Shown here in pieces: positions 44,410 through 53,243 of a stretch of DNA of 55,994 nucleotides. The stretch lies in assembly GCA_900550545.1 (NCBI GenBank), contig URSS01000013.1, positions 1 to 55,994 on the forward strand, read 5' to 3'. The notes beneath the pieces were generated by a model that was not told the DNA's origin, made no database searches, and worked only from the letters and a program-made list of their open reading frames with translations. This DNA is from an uncultured Lachnobacterium sp. GTDB taxonomy: Bacteria; Bacillota; Clostridia; Lachnospirales; Lachnospiraceae. A program made the position numbers and the translations under genes. Position 1 is the stretch's first letter; every line of letters begins with the position of its first letter.

Positions 44410-44892
44410 TCATTCGATATATTTTATTTCGTAAGTAATCGTGTCGGTAGACCCGTCAATTTCAAGGACTGCATAAGAAGGTGGAACTCCATAAGGCGGA
44501 GAACCAATGCTTCCCGGATTGATATAGGTAATGCCATTATAAGTATCGTAAAAAACACGATGTGTATGTCCAAAAAGAGCCGCATCCACCTCTTTTTCCT
44601 GAGCACCATACTGTAAATTCAAATATCCGGCTTTTACATTATAAGTATGCCCATGACAAATAAGAATCTTCTTTCCTTCAATTAACAGAATTCTTTCCAG
44701 AAATTCCTGCCGGCAGTCACAGTTTCCCGGTACCTGCTCAAATGGAATTCCCGTACATTTTTTCTGCAACTGTTCTGCATCCGCCCAGCAATCTCCCAAA
44801 TGAATGATCATCTCCGGCTTCTCCCGCCGAACGGCCAGTATCATATTATTTACGTTTCCGTGGGAATCACTCAATACCAGAACTCTCTTCAT
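44410..44892 (-). CDS. YfcE/MJ0936-type metallophosphoesterase
   Basis: A 160-aa single-domain phosphodiesterase. The metal ligands are all visible: SDSHGN (residues 8-13), IHLGDCWAD near 30, PGNCDC near 55, CHGHTYN near 78, and FGHTHR near 104. Relatives hydrolyse phosphodiester model substrates; the natural substrate is unknown. ATG 44892 has AAGGAG about 11 nt upstream. It is separated from the Cys-rich small gene by a terminator. Confidence 0.9.
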   Translation of the reverse strand: MKRVLVLSDSHGNVNNMILAVRREKPEMIIHLGDCWADAEQLQKKCTGIPFEQVPGNCDCRQEFLERILLIEGKKILICHGHTYNVKAGYLNLQYGAQEKEVDAALFGHTHRVFYDTYNGITYINPGSIGSPPYGVPPSYAVLEIDGSTDTITYEIKYIE

Positions 44893-44930
44893 ATGTATGG
44901 CACTCCTTTCTCTATATTTATGCTTTATGC

Positions 44931-44974
44931 AAAAAGACTCCTGCCGTGGCATCGTTGCCGCAAGCAGAAGTCCC
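44931..44974 (-). terminator. Terminator of the small Cys-rich gene
   Basis: GGACTTCTGC...GCAGGAGTC with an inner GGCA-TGCC stem, then TTTTTGC on the minus strand. Confidence 0.78.
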
Positions 44975-45003
44975 CAAATTCAAATAACATTATATTAGTA
45001 ACG

Positions 45004-45180
45004 TTATGCAAGTCTCTTCCATTGTTTACTACACTTATAATATGAATAAAACATGCAATGTTCCGCCTGATCACAGCGGCTCGGTGCGCTCTCGATATTG
45101 CACTGGCAATTCACAATTGCATCTGCCTTCCCCCTACAATTTCCCTTGATCATTACATCGTCTAATACTTCGTCTGACAT
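45004..45180 (-). CDS. Small cysteine-rich protein, unknown function
   Basis: A 58-aa reading frame with AAGGAG 10 nt before the ATG, a TATAAT about 60 bp upstream and its own terminator, so it is very probably a real gene. The acidic N-terminus MSDEVLDDVMIKGNC is followed by six cysteines (residues 15, 25, 27, 36, 42, 50) including C-x-C, and the protein ends with an aromatic/basic segment YSYYKCSKQWKRLA. The cysteines suggest metal binding. It is not the SCIFF-type peptide. I do not recognise the family. The rest of 44893-45329 holds only its promoter and the 3' region of the MATE gene. Confidence 0.72.
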   Translation of the reverse strand: MSDEVLDDVMIKGNCRGKADAIVNCQCNIESAPSRCDQAEHCMFYSYYKCSKQWKRLA

Positions 45181-45329
45181 AATCTATACACTCCTTAGTC
45201 ATTACTATGTTTTGTAAACCAACGAGACTCATTATACAACATATGGTAGTGTAAGGCTATACGGCAATTCTTACAAATAGGCAGTAATCTTTTGGCAAAT
45301 TTTTCACTTGACGAAATCACAAAAATGAG

Positions 45330-46712
45330 TTAGTTCCTCACGGACATTTCTCCTGTTCTAATTAATTCCTGTTTTGAAAAATACATAAAATATGCAAAAT
45401 TAATGACAATTCCAAAAACGGTCGCAGTCGGAGCTGCTGCACCGATATACACAAGCGAATCCGGCATCATTTTTGACATTATGTATGCCATCGGAAGACG
45501 AACAAGAAACGACTGTGCCATTCCCTGAAACATAACAAACACAGTTTTATTATGTCCGTTGTAATATCCGATGAAAGAAAACAGCACGGATGTCACAATT
45601 GCTTCCAGACTGAATCCCTGCAGATACTCTGCTGCTTTCATCTGATATGGTACATTGTCTGTAAAGAAAGATGCAAGGAACTGTCCCCCGAAAAATGCAG
45701 CTGCTGTCATGGCGATTCCGATACAGCCACCAATCAGCATTCCATATCCCATCGATTTCTGCGCCCTCTTTTCCTTTCCTGCGCCAACATTCTGTGCAAT
45801 GAAAGAAGACATCGACTGCATCAGGGCTGACGGAACCAGCATTACAACTGCTACGATCTTATTTGCGATTCCATATCCGGAAGAAGAAGCCAGCCGGATT
45901 GCCTCTGTCGATCCCATGCCATTCACAAAGGACAGGAGACACATAAATGAAAACTGTGTCAAAAACTCCTGAAATGCAATCGGAAGTCCCAATGCCAGGA
46001 ATTTCTGCACTTCGCCCGAAAAACACAGATTGCTTTTTTGAATATGAAACGGAAGATCTATTTTTGTACATACAAGAACCGAAAGGATCAGGCTTACCGC
46101 CTGCGCAATTACCGTTGCAAAAGCAGCGCCTGCTACATCCCAGCGAAAGACTGCAACAAACACCAAATCCAGAACCACATTTACTGCACATGCAATTGCC
46201 ACAAACAGCAAAGGGAGTCGTGAATTTCCGATTCCGCGGAAGATGCTGCTGATTAAATTATATCCTATAATAAATACAATGCCACCGCCACAGATACGAA
46301 TGTACACTATCGTTTTGTCCATCGCATCCTTTGGCGCCTGCATCACGTTAGAAAGCTCTGGTGCAAAAACGAGAAGTAATACAGTCATCACTGCTGCAAT
46401 TGCAAGAAACGTCACGATTGCTCCACCAATTACTTTTCCGAGCCGTTCCTCGTTCCTTTCCCCAATATAACGTCCCATCAGCACTGTCACACCCATGGCC
46501 AGTCCGTTTAAAATAAAGACGATCATATTAATAAAACTGCTTCCGGTGGAAACTGCTGATATTCCAGCATCTGTTCCAAACCATCCGACTACCAGAATAT
46601 CCACAGCACCATACATTGTCTGTAAAAGTAAGGCGCCAAGAATCGGCATCATAAAACCGATCAGTTTTCTGAAAATACTTCCGGTCGTAAAATTCATATT
46701 ATCCTGTGTCAT
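45330..46712 (-). CDS. MATE family efflux transporter (second copy)
   Basis: A 460-aa MATE protein with about 12 transmembrane helices; it starts MTQDNMNFTTGSIFRKLIGFMMP, has GAVDILVVGWFGTDAGISAVS near 36-56 and IAQNVGAGKEKRAQKSMGYG in the second half. It belongs to the same family as 2579-3946, but is not a close copy. GAGGAG precedes the ATG. It starts 16 bp after the PHP phosphatase stop codon, so the two are one operon behind an operator-like repeat at 47519-47538. Confidence 0.9.
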   Translation of the reverse strand: MTQDNMNFTTGSIFRKLIGFMMPILGALLLQTMYGAVDILVVGWFGTDAGISAVSTGSSFINMIVFILNGLAMGVTVLMGRYIGERNEERLGKVIGGAIVTFLAIAAVMTVLLLVFAPELSNVMQAPKDAMDKTIVYIRICGGGIVFIIGYNLISSIFRGIGNSRLPLLFVAIACAVNVVLDLVFVAVFRWDVAGAAFATVIAQAVSLILSVLVCTKIDLPFHIQKSNLCFSGEVQKFLALGLPIAFQEFLTQFSFMCLLSFVNGMGSTEAIRLASSSGYGIANKIVAVVMLVPSALMQSMSSFIAQNVGAGKEKRAQKSMGYGMLIGGCIGIAMTAAAFFGGQFLASFFTDNVPYQMKAAEYLQGFSLEAIVTSVLFSFIGYYNGHNKTVFVMFQGMAQSFLVRLPMAYIMSKMMPDSLVYIGAAAPTATVFGIVINFAYFMYFSKQELIRTGEMSVRN

Positions 46713-46728
46713 GACTTACTCCTCTGTT

Positions 46729-47502
46729 TTACATTTCAATTCTATCTATTAAATTCAGATTATATTTATCCACGATATGCATGCATTTGTTATACGATTC
46801 CACATCCTGCACCTGGCGTTTGCAATGTGCATCCAGTCCCAGGATTACTTTGTTTCCTACTTCACCCGGGATTTTCCAGAAACGTTCCGTCGGATAGTGT
46901 TTTTGTCCTTCCCCCATACCAAGCATATTGATTTCCAGAGGAATATCCAGCTCTTTCATTTCTTTGCATAAGCGCGTCATTTCCCAGTCATAAACCGAAT
47001 CCATTCCCTGATAATTCATCAGATCCGGATGTGCCAGATATAGATAGCTGCCTGTTTTCATTCCTTCGATCACAGCATCCACATAATCCCGGATACGGCT
47101 CTCATCATCCGTCGGTGTACCGGTATATGGTCCATTCTGTTCACTTTGCAGAAAATGCTGTCCCATAATCATATAATCACATCTGAGATTTCGGAACAGA
47201 CGCATCTGCTCCTCATAGTATTCCGGAATGTATTCTGCCTCAAATCCTACATAAATTTTGATATCATTCTTATATTCTGCCGCAAGATTACGGATTGTCG
47301 CAACATACTCCGGTGCCTGTTCCATCGTCATACGGATTGCAGACACATAGCCATCCCGAAACGGACATGGAACATGATCCGAAAAACCAAATTCTTTTAT
47401 TCCCATTTCAATTGCTGCTTCAATATATTCTCTCTCTGCGTCATATGCATGCTGGCAGCGCCATGTATGCGCATGATAATTTGCCTTTAAAAAGTCCTGC
47501 AT
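46729..47502 (-). CDS. PHP-domain histidinol-phosphatase-like protein
   Basis: A 257-aa PHP metallophosphatase of the HisJ/HisK group. Metal ligands appear in NYHAHTWRCQHA (residues 8-19), GFSDHVP near 40, GFEAEYIPEY near 90, GQHFLQ near 118, HPDLMNY near 162 and GLDAHCKRQV near 225. ATG 47502 has AAGGAGAACATC upstream. There are no histidine genes nearby, so a general phosphatase role is as likely as histidinol phosphate. First gene of an operon with a MATE transporter. Confidence 0.86.
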   Translation of the reverse strand: MQDFLKANYHAHTWRCQHAYDAEREYIEAAIEMGIKEFGFSDHVPCPFRDGYVSAIRMTMEQAPEYVATIRNLAAEYKNDIKIYVGFEAEYIPEYYEEQMRLFRNLRCDYMIMGQHFLQSEQNGPYTGTPTDDESRIRDYVDAVIEGMKTGSYLYLAHPDLMNYQGMDSVYDWEMTRLCKEMKELDIPLEINMLGMGEGQKHYPTERFWKIPGEVGNKVILGLDAHCKRQVQDVESYNKCMHIVDKYNLNLIDRIEM

Positions 47503-47518
47503 GATGTTCTCCTTAACC

Positions 47519-47576
47519 AGTGTCAATACAATGACACTGCTTTTCTTATTGTATCATAGTTTATTTTGTGTGACAA
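47519..47576 (-). promoter_or_regulatory. Promoter and operator-like repeat of the PHP-MATE operon
   Basis: TTGTCA (47571-47576), 17 bp, TACAAT (47548-47553) on the minus strand. Just downstream of the start is a perfect repeat AGTGTCA-N6-TGACACT (47519-47538), placed to act as a repressor operator. Confidence 0.68.
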
Positions 47577-47646
47577 ATCAACGAAAATGTATTAACATAG
47601 AATCGGAGTTTATAGAATAATACAAAAGAAAAGAGAGGGAAAATTC

Positions 47647-48768
47647 ATGTTTTCATGTCCAAATTGCGGTGGAAATCTGAAATTTGATATTCCATCCCAG
47701 CAATTGTCCTGTGAGTATTGCCATGAACTGTTTAATCCTTACGCTTTTGAAGACAAGAAAAGCGACGCGGAAGAGGAAAAATCCTACGAAAGCGACTACG
47801 AAGTTACCATTTTCACCTGTCCTCAGTGTGGCGGAGAAATTCTCAGTACCGACAATGCAGCCGCAGGATTCTGCAGTTTTTGTGGTGCATCCACAATTCT
47901 TTACAGTCGTATCAGTCATGAGCGACGCCCAAATTACATTATACCGTTCCAAAAATCAAAAGAAGATTGCAAAAATGCCTATCGCAATTTGATGCGCCGT
48001 GCCATTTTTGCCCCAAAAGAGTTAAAAGACCCGAAATACATAGATAGTTTCCGCGGTATTTATATGCCATACTGGGCCTATTATGTAACCCAGCAGGGTT
48101 CTTTCTGTGTGAAAGGGAAAAAAGAATATCGCCGGGGCGATTACATTTACAAAGATTATTATAATTTATCCGGTAATATTGATGCTTACTACAAAGGTCT
48201 GTCTTATGATGCCTCTTCCTCTTTTGCGGATAATATCAGCGAGCAGCTAGCGCCTTACGATGTCAAAGGAATGAAAGCATTTACTCCTTCCTTTCTCAGT
48301 GGCTTCTATGCAGACACCGCAGATGTTGCGCCATCAATTTATCAGGGAAATGCAAAAACAACTGCACAGGACCAGACATTGCAGCAGATAAAAAACATCC
48401 CTGACTTTAAGTCTTATGATATTTCTGCATCCATGGGTAAAAATGATTCGTTCCACACTGAAACAAAAGAAGTCGACAGTACGATGTTTCCTGTGTGGTT
48501 TATGTCATATCGTAACAAAGACCGCGTTGCCTATATCACGGTAAACGGGCAGACTGGAAAACTCGTTGCTGACCTTCCAATCGATCCAAAAAAAATATAT
48601 TTTAGGTTCAATTTTTCTAGCAATGCCGATTTTTCTGTTTCTTGTAGCTTTTATCACGCTACTGCCTTCTTGGCTGACCGGAATCTCCATGACACTTGCA
48701 ATTGCCACAATAGTCCTGACTTCTGTGGAACTTTACAAAATCAAAGCAAAGGATTCCGATGCCAATGA
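47647..48768 (+). CDS. Zinc-ribbon protein, N-terminal part of a frameshifted gene
   Basis: Begins MFSCPNCGGNLKFDIPSQQLSCEYC and has a second zinc ribbon CPQCGGEI...CSFCG near residues 57-79, then a beta-rich domain up to about residue 315 (VAYITVNGQTGKLVADLPIDPKK). At the A8 run 48588-48595 the sense frame is lost: the continuation KYILGSIFLAMPIFLF is in the +1-displaced frame of the next entry, while this frame runs on as Cys/Phe-rich nonsense to 48768. One A fewer would give a single protein of about 474 aa (47647-49072). Start supported by AGAGAGGG. Function unknown; the full protein would be a membrane-anchored zinc-ribbon protein. Confidence 0.82.
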   Translation: MFSCPNCGGNLKFDIPSQQLSCEYCHELFNPYAFEDKKSDAEEEKSYESDYEVTIFTCPQCGGEILSTDNAAAGFCSFCGASTILYSRISHERRPNYIIPFQKSKEDCKNAYRNLMRRAIFAPKELKDPKYIDSFRGIYMPYWAYYVTQQGSFCVKGKKEYRRGDYIYKDYYNLSGNIDAYYKGLSYDASSSFADNISEQLAPYDVKGMKAFTPSFLSGFYADTADVAPSIYQGNAKTTAQDQTLQQIKNIPDFKSYDISASMGKNDSFHTETKEVDSTMFPVWFMSYRNKDRVAYITVNGQTGKLVADLPIDPKKIYFRFNFSSNADFSVSCSFYHATAFLADRNLHDTCNCHNSPDFCGTLQNQSKGFRCQ

Positions 48769-49072
48769 TCGTGGAAAGCAATATATAAAAGAAGTGTCTG
48801 GTGCACCGGTTCCTCCTGTCACTTCCTCTGAAGAGCAGAAAGAAGAACCCCCAAAGAGAAAAAATGCCCGCGCATTGTGCGTTATTGCAGCCATTGTTTC
48901 TTTGTTAATTCTAATTATAAATCCGGTCTCTGATATATTTTATTATGCCGGTGCAATTTTCTGTCTGGCAGCCGTACTAATCTCTATCATCGATGTCATA
49001 CGATTTTATAACGTATTATCTACAAGAAGGCTTCCACAATTTGATAAACAGGGAGGTGATGACCGTGCGTAA
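48566..49072 (+). CDS. C-terminal membrane part of the frameshifted zinc-ribbon gene
   Basis: Sense frame resumes at about 48596 and encodes two hydrophobic helices (YILGSIFLAMPIFLFLVAFI and a neighbour), a charged linker with EEQKEEPPKRKNA, and a further helical pair near the end. No ribosome binding site supports separate translation from the ATG at 48566, so this is best read as the 3' half of the gene at 47647. It ends 8 nt inside the following TPM-domain gene. Confidence 0.75.
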   Translation: MLTFQSIQKKYILGSIFLAMPIFLFLVAFITLLPSWLTGISMTLAIATIVLTSVELYKIKAKDSDANDRGKQYIKEVSGAPVPPVTSSEEQKEEPPKRKNARALCVIAAIVSLLILIINPVSDIFYYAGAIFCLAAVLISIIDVIRFYNVLSTRRLPQFDKQGGDDRA

Positions 49073-49853
49073 AACAGGACTTTTAAAATCTGCTACCGCC
49101 TTTTTACTGGCATTATTTCTGCTTCTTCCACAGACCGTCATCGTAGAAGCAGCCACAACCGAACACAATTCAGATTCCGGTTACGATTTAATTTTGGATG
49201 ATGATGCAGACTTTTTAACCGATGAAGATGAAGATTCTCTGGTTGAGATCATGGCAAAGATTACCGACTACTGCAATGTTGCATTGGTCACAACAATGAG
49301 CCACCGTTTTTACTCCACAGAGGATTTCGCAGCTGATTATTTTAATTCCACTTTTGGTGCACACGCAAACGGAACCATATTTGTCATTGATCGTGACTTA
49401 AATGAAATCTATATTTACAGTGACGGTGAAGCGCACAAGACCATTACCAACTCCCGTGCATATAGCATTACGGATAACACATATACCTATGCAACGGAAT
49501 CACACGGAAGGGATTATTATACCTGCAGTTATAAAACTCTGGAACAGATTCTCGCCTTAATGGAAGGACGTCGGATTGCACAGCCAATGAAGTATATCTG
49601 CAGTGCTCTGCTCGCAATTATTCTGGCACTCCTGATCAATTATTTCATTGCGATGTTCTATTCAAGACAGAGAAAAGCAAATATCAAAAATATTATTTCC
49701 GGCATTTATGCCAATGCCAATATCACCAACCCACGGGTTTCTTTTTCTCATCAGACGAAGACATACAGCCCACCAAGCTCCAGCAGTGGCGGTGGCAGCA
49801 GCGGTGGTGGTGGCGGCGGTCACAGCGGAGGCGGTGGTGGCCACTCTATTTAA
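49065..49853 (+). CDS. TPM-domain membrane protein with glycine-rich tail
   Basis: A 262-aa exported protein: signal peptide at 1-30 (MRKTGLLKSATAFLLALFLL), a TPM-type domain at about 40-160 (LILDDDADFLTDEDEDSL, then GTIFVIDRDLNEIYIYSDG), one transmembrane helix near 185-210, a basic cytoplasmic segment, and a Gly/Ser/His tail (SGGGGGGHSGGGGGHSI). TPM proteins have been tied to phosphatase or photosystem-repair roles; here the job is unknown. GTG 49065 is 6-7 nt after GGGAGGTG; the nearer ATG touches that site. Coupled to the zinc-ribbon gene. Confidence 0.84.
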   Translation: MRKTGLLKSATAFLLALFLLLPQTVIVEAATTEHNSDSGYDLILDDDADFLTDEDEDSLVEIMAKITDYCNVALVTTMSHRFYSTEDFAADYFNSTFGAHANGTIFVIDRDLNEIYIYSDGEAHKTITNSRAYSITDNTYTYATESHGRDYYTCSYKTLEQILALMEGRRIAQPMKYICSALLAIILALLINYFIAMFYSRQRKANIKNIISGIYANANITNPRVSFSHQTKTYSPPSSSSGGGSSGGGGGGHSGGGGGHSI

Positions 49854-49901
49854 TGCCGGCTTAACAGCTTACTGTTCATAAAAACATTTTCAATTCTATA
49901 C

Positions 49902-49932
49902 AAAACCCTCGGCAGCATGTCCGAGGGTTTTT
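49902..49932. terminator. Bidirectional terminator
   Basis: AAAACCCTCGG, CAGCATGT, CCGAGGGTTTTT: an 11-bp stem with T runs on both strands, between the convergent TPM and RsmF-like genes. Confidence 0.9.
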
Positions 49933-49949
49933 AAATCCATTTATAATTT

Positions 49950-51326
49950 TTAATACTGTATGCGCAAACCTTTCGGATAATGATTTTTCATTACGCCTCC
50001 TGCAAGTTTTCCCCAGCCGATGCTATATCCATCAACCGTAATAAGATACCAGCCCTTTTCTCCTTCTGCGGAAAAAGTCTGGCCATTGAGATACGCCTGC
50101 ACACGCGGATCCTCCACCGGTAAATCCATCGAATGCACAACTTCATCTGCCGATAACGCGAGTGCCAGTGCATGCGACGGTTCGAATCGATTCTTTTTCA
50201 TGGTTCCAAGATGTAATCCCGGTCTTAACACTTTCATTCCTCTGGTTGACGGCATACCTCCCGGTGCCACGTATAACTGATCACCAAATTTCAAATAAAT
50301 GCCCTGTGGTGCTTTCTTAATATTTTCTTTGCAAAAGTCCAAATATTCCCAGATGTCCTTTTCACTCAGGGACTTCTGTGGACCATTGGCACAGTATCCT
50401 TTGTACTCTTTGGATACTTTGCCGTCCTTTTCGAGAACTGCAAGAAAATGTCCCTCCCCTTGAAGTTTGTGTGGAAACAGGCGGATAGCAAACTGCAGAT
50501 TCTTTGCCGGCTGGTTCGTCCAGTTCGGTCTAGCCGGTGACATACCTTCATATAACGGTGCCTCGACCATATGAAATTCCGGGTGTTCTTCCAGAAAATG
50601 ACTGACCGTTCCTTCATTTTCTTCTGGTGCAAATGTGCAGGTAGAATATACAATTCTTCCACCTGGACGCAGCATAGATGCCGCACAGGTCAGAATTTCC
50701 TGCTGACGCATTGCACAGTTTTCCACATTTTCAAGGCTCCATTCTTCACATGCATCTGTGTTCTTTCGAAACATTCCTTCTCCAGAGCATGGTGCATCTA
50801 CCATAATCCGATCAAAATATGCCTCAAATATTTTTTTCAAAGACTGTGGGCTTTCGTTTAATACCATTCCGTTGCGAATGCCCATACGCTCGATATTCTC
50901 TGACAAAATTTTGACTCTCGTCGGATGAATCTCATTGCTGATCAGCAAGCCTTCTCCACCCATTGCAGCTGCGATCTGTGTGCTTTTTCCTCCAGGTGCC
51001 GCGCATAGATCAAGAATCCGCTCGCCTGGCTGTGCATCCAGATAAGCAGCCGGTGCCATCGCACTCGGTTCCTGAATATAATATACCCCAGCAGCATGAT
51101 ACGGATGTTTTCCCGGTGCATCTGCCTTGTCATAATAAAAGCCATTTTTCTCCCATGGAACAGTTTTTCTTAAAAACGGGCTTTTTTCTATAAACGAAGC
51201 AATTGTGGTTTTCTGTGGATTGATGCGCAGCGCCTGATATTTCTCCTGCTCATAACTTTCCAAAAATGCCGGGAATTCATCCCCAAGCATCTGTTTCATT
51301 CTGTCTAAAAATTGTTCCGGAAGCAT
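49950..51326 (-). CDS. rRNA (cytosine-C5-)methyltransferase, RsmF type
   Basis: A 458-aa SAM-dependent RNA m5C methyltransferase of the NOL1/NOP2/sun family. SAM motif ILDLCAAPGGKSTQIAAAMGG near 103-123; catalytic cysteines in DAPCSGEGMFRKN near 177 and YSTCTFAPEENEG near 228; and an extra C-terminal domain as in RsmF (YcaB-like, DEVVHSMDLPV). It most likely methylates 16S rRNA; the exact base is not predictable. GGGGAGAG precedes ATG 51326. Single gene, convergent with the TPM gene. Confidence 0.93.
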   Translation of the reverse strand: MLPEQFLDRMKQMLGDEFPAFLESYEQEKYQALRINPQKTTIASFIEKSPFLRKTVPWEKNGFYYDKADAPGKHPYHAAGVYYIQEPSAMAPAAYLDAQPGERILDLCAAPGGKSTQIAAAMGGEGLLISNEIHPTRVKILSENIERMGIRNGMVLNESPQSLKKIFEAYFDRIMVDAPCSGEGMFRKNTDACEEWSLENVENCAMRQQEILTCAASMLRPGGRIVYSTCTFAPEENEGTVSHFLEEHPEFHMVEAPLYEGMSPARPNWTNQPAKNLQFAIRLFPHKLQGEGHFLAVLEKDGKVSKEYKGYCANGPQKSLSEKDIWEYLDFCKENIKKAPQGIYLKFGDQLYVAPGGMPSTRGMKVLRPGLHLGTMKKNRFEPSHALALALSADEVVHSMDLPVEDPRVQAYLNGQTFSAEGEKGWYLITVDGYSIGWGKLAGGVMKNHYPKGLRIQY

Positions 51327-51446
51327 CGTGCTCTCCCCCTTTTTTCTCTCTGTGCTTCATTATACTGTTCCTGCATAGCTTCGACAAGCCCAAGGTATCT
51401 GTTTTTGTGCATTTTTGATAGAAAACCGAAAAGTCATTGAAATCTA

Positions 51447-51475
51447 TTGGCAAAATTGCAGAAATATTGTAAAAT
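51447..51475 (+). promoter_or_regulatory. Promoter of the HD-GYP gene
   Basis: TTGGCA (51447-51452), 17 bp, TAAAAT (51470-51475), 35 bp upstream of the TTG start. Confidence 0.7.
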
Positions 51476-51509
51476 ATATTGATACAGTTAGCTATACGGA
51501 GGTTCCAAA

Positions 51510-52610
51510 TTGATTCAACGAAAATACATGCGCACACGACAACTTCGACCAGGAATGAAACTTGATCATCCTGTAGTTGACCGACTCGGTCGCAATCTTG
51601 TTGCAAGAGGTGCTGTCTTAGATGAATATATGATTGCCTCTATGATTCAAATGGGAATCATGAGTGTCTACATTCAGGTAGATGACGGAATATCGGAGGA
51701 AAAAAACACGCTTTCCGTCTCACCTGCTGCCCAGGAGAACATTGAAAGACTTCGTACAGATGACCGTGCCAAAGTCACACTCTCTGCCAGCGTGCGAGAA
51801 CGTGTTGCCACCGGTATTCAATTTATATATAACAATCCGGAATCCCCGGAGATAGACAAAGCAACAAATTATATTGCGGACAATCTCATGGATTCCATCA
51901 ATCATAACAATGCGATTGCCATTGACATTTCTGCCTTAAAAACAAGCGACGAATATACATTTAAGCACAGTGTTGATGTCGCAACCATCAGCATGATTGT
52001 TGCCAAACAGCAGGGCATGAATACAAATCAGATTCGTGAGATTGGTGTAGCCGGTCTGTTGCATGATATCGGAAAAACAAAAGTACCAACCAATATTTTA
52101 AATAAACCCGGCAAACTGAACAATCAGGAATTCGAAATTATGAAACAGCATTCACTTTTTGGTTACCAGATGGTCAAAGATCGTCCAGATGTTTCAGAAG
52201 AAGTAAGTCTCGCCATTCTCGAACACCACGAAAAAATTAACGGCAGTGGTTATCCTATGGGAATCACACTTGAGCAGATATGTCCTTACGCACGCATTCT
52301 TACAGTATCTGACATATATGATGCTCTCGTTACGGAACGTCCATACAAAGCGGCATATTCACAGCGAGATGCCGTGGAAATTATCATGTCGATGACACGT
52401 GAACTGGATATCAATGCGATGAAAGCTTTCCTGGAAAGTATGATTCTCTACCCTGTTGACAGTATTGTCGAATTAAGCAATGGTGAAAAAGCGCGCGTTG
52501 TAAAAAATATACCACACTACATTCTTCGTCCTACCGTCGTTGGCCTGACCAGCGGTAAAGTCTATGCGCTTGGCGAAGACCTCAACTGTGCAAATATCAT
52601 TATTTTGTGA
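51510..52610 (+). CDS. HD-GYP domain cyclic-di-GMP phosphodiesterase
   Basis: A 366-aa soluble protein with a full HD-GYP site: His153, HDIGK at 185-189, His214 (MKQH), HH at 239-240 and GYP at 247-249, followed by SDIYDALVTERPYK. It should cleave cyclic di-GMP. The N-terminal 140 residues are a small regulatory domain (YMRTRQLRPGMKLDHPVVD) shared with the degenerate protein at 13029. TTG 51510 is used because GGAGG lies 7 nt upstream. No receiver domain is fused, so its input is the N-terminal domain. Single gene. Confidence 0.93.
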   Translation: MIQRKYMRTRQLRPGMKLDHPVVDRLGRNLVARGAVLDEYMIASMIQMGIMSVYIQVDDGISEEKNTLSVSPAAQENIERLRTDDRAKVTLSASVRERVATGIQFIYNNPESPEIDKATNYIADNLMDSINHNNAIAIDISALKTSDEYTFKHSVDVATISMIVAKQQGMNTNQIREIGVAGLLHDIGKTKVPTNILNKPGKLNNQEFEIMKQHSLFGYQMVKDRPDVSEEVSLAILEHHEKINGSGYPMGITLEQICPYARILTVSDIYDALVTERPYKAAYSQRDAVEIIMSMTRELDINAMKAFLESMILYPVDSIVELSNGEKARVVKNIPHYILRPTVVGLTSGKVYALGEDLNCANIIIL

Positions 52611-52633
52611 ATATGCATCATAATGTATTTGTC

Positions 52634-52945
52634 AACCGAAAATTCGGTCAACCGCTCATTGAAAACTAGGTCACTTTAGACCAAGTATGTCACCTGCAGC
52701 ATTACTGCCACAGGTGCAGTTACTATTTTACTACTGTTTCGAAGTCAGTTCCGTTGTTCCGCAGATTTTCACGGAGCCTGTAGGAATCGCCTTCCATATC
52801 AATCATATAATCTTTGTATGTATAGGCAATATGCCGAACTTTGAAATTCCTAGGCACATAGATGAACATGGTGTGGATTTCTGTGAAGATCTGCTTCCCT
52901 GGTCAGATACGCTGCCAGTGGAATGCAGAAAGCAACTGGAATGAT
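52634..52945 (-). mobile_element. Decayed insertion-sequence remnant, IS21-like
   Basis: Minus-strand 52723-52902 encodes a 59-codon open remnant ending MIDMEGDSYRLRENLRNNG...ETVVK, which resembles the C-terminus of IstB ATPases (GDSYRLRE). Downstream, 52637-52676 holds a repeated TCAACCG/CGGTCAACCG pattern and TGAAAACTAGGTCAC, like the multiple terminal repeats of IS21 elements. No complete transposase is left. The rest of 52946-53243 shows no gene, only a terminator-like hairpin. Confidence 0.38.
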
Positions 52946-53027
52946 ATGCTACTCTTCGGAGCTGTTGCTTATGTGGGTGTACCCACTATGGAGCGTTTAC
53001 CTAAAAAGTGTATCACGAAGGCATAAA

Positions 53028-53068
53028 GAAAGCCCGAAGTCCTTGATTTTACTGGGTTTCAGGCTTTT
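53028..53068. terminator. Orphan terminator hairpin
   Basis: AAAGCCCGAAGTCC, 10-nt loop, GGGTTTCAGGCTTTT: a long imperfect stem ending in T on the plus strand, with no gene directly upstream. It is probably left from a lost or inserted element. Confidence 0.6.
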
Positions 53069-53243
53069 GTGGTACTACTCAAACTCGGCAAGTTCAAAGA
53101 TATTCTTAAATATATTTGTTTAGGTTTTGTATCTTTTTTGCCGTTATTTTATTTCTGTTGCATATATTATTTTGGCTCGCTGATTTTCTGTTGCCAATTT
53201 GTTGCCCGCTTATTGTAAATGGTGTAGATAAGTTTGACAAAAT

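Noticed and set aside
50170..50200. GGTTCGAATC-like tRNA T-loop motif
   Set aside because: It lies inside the rRNA methyltransferase gene and has no acceptor stem or anticodon arm around it.
52687..52944. Plus-strand frame of 85 aa in the decayed region
   Set aside because: No ribosome binding site; the opposite strand holds the more convincing IstB-like remnant.
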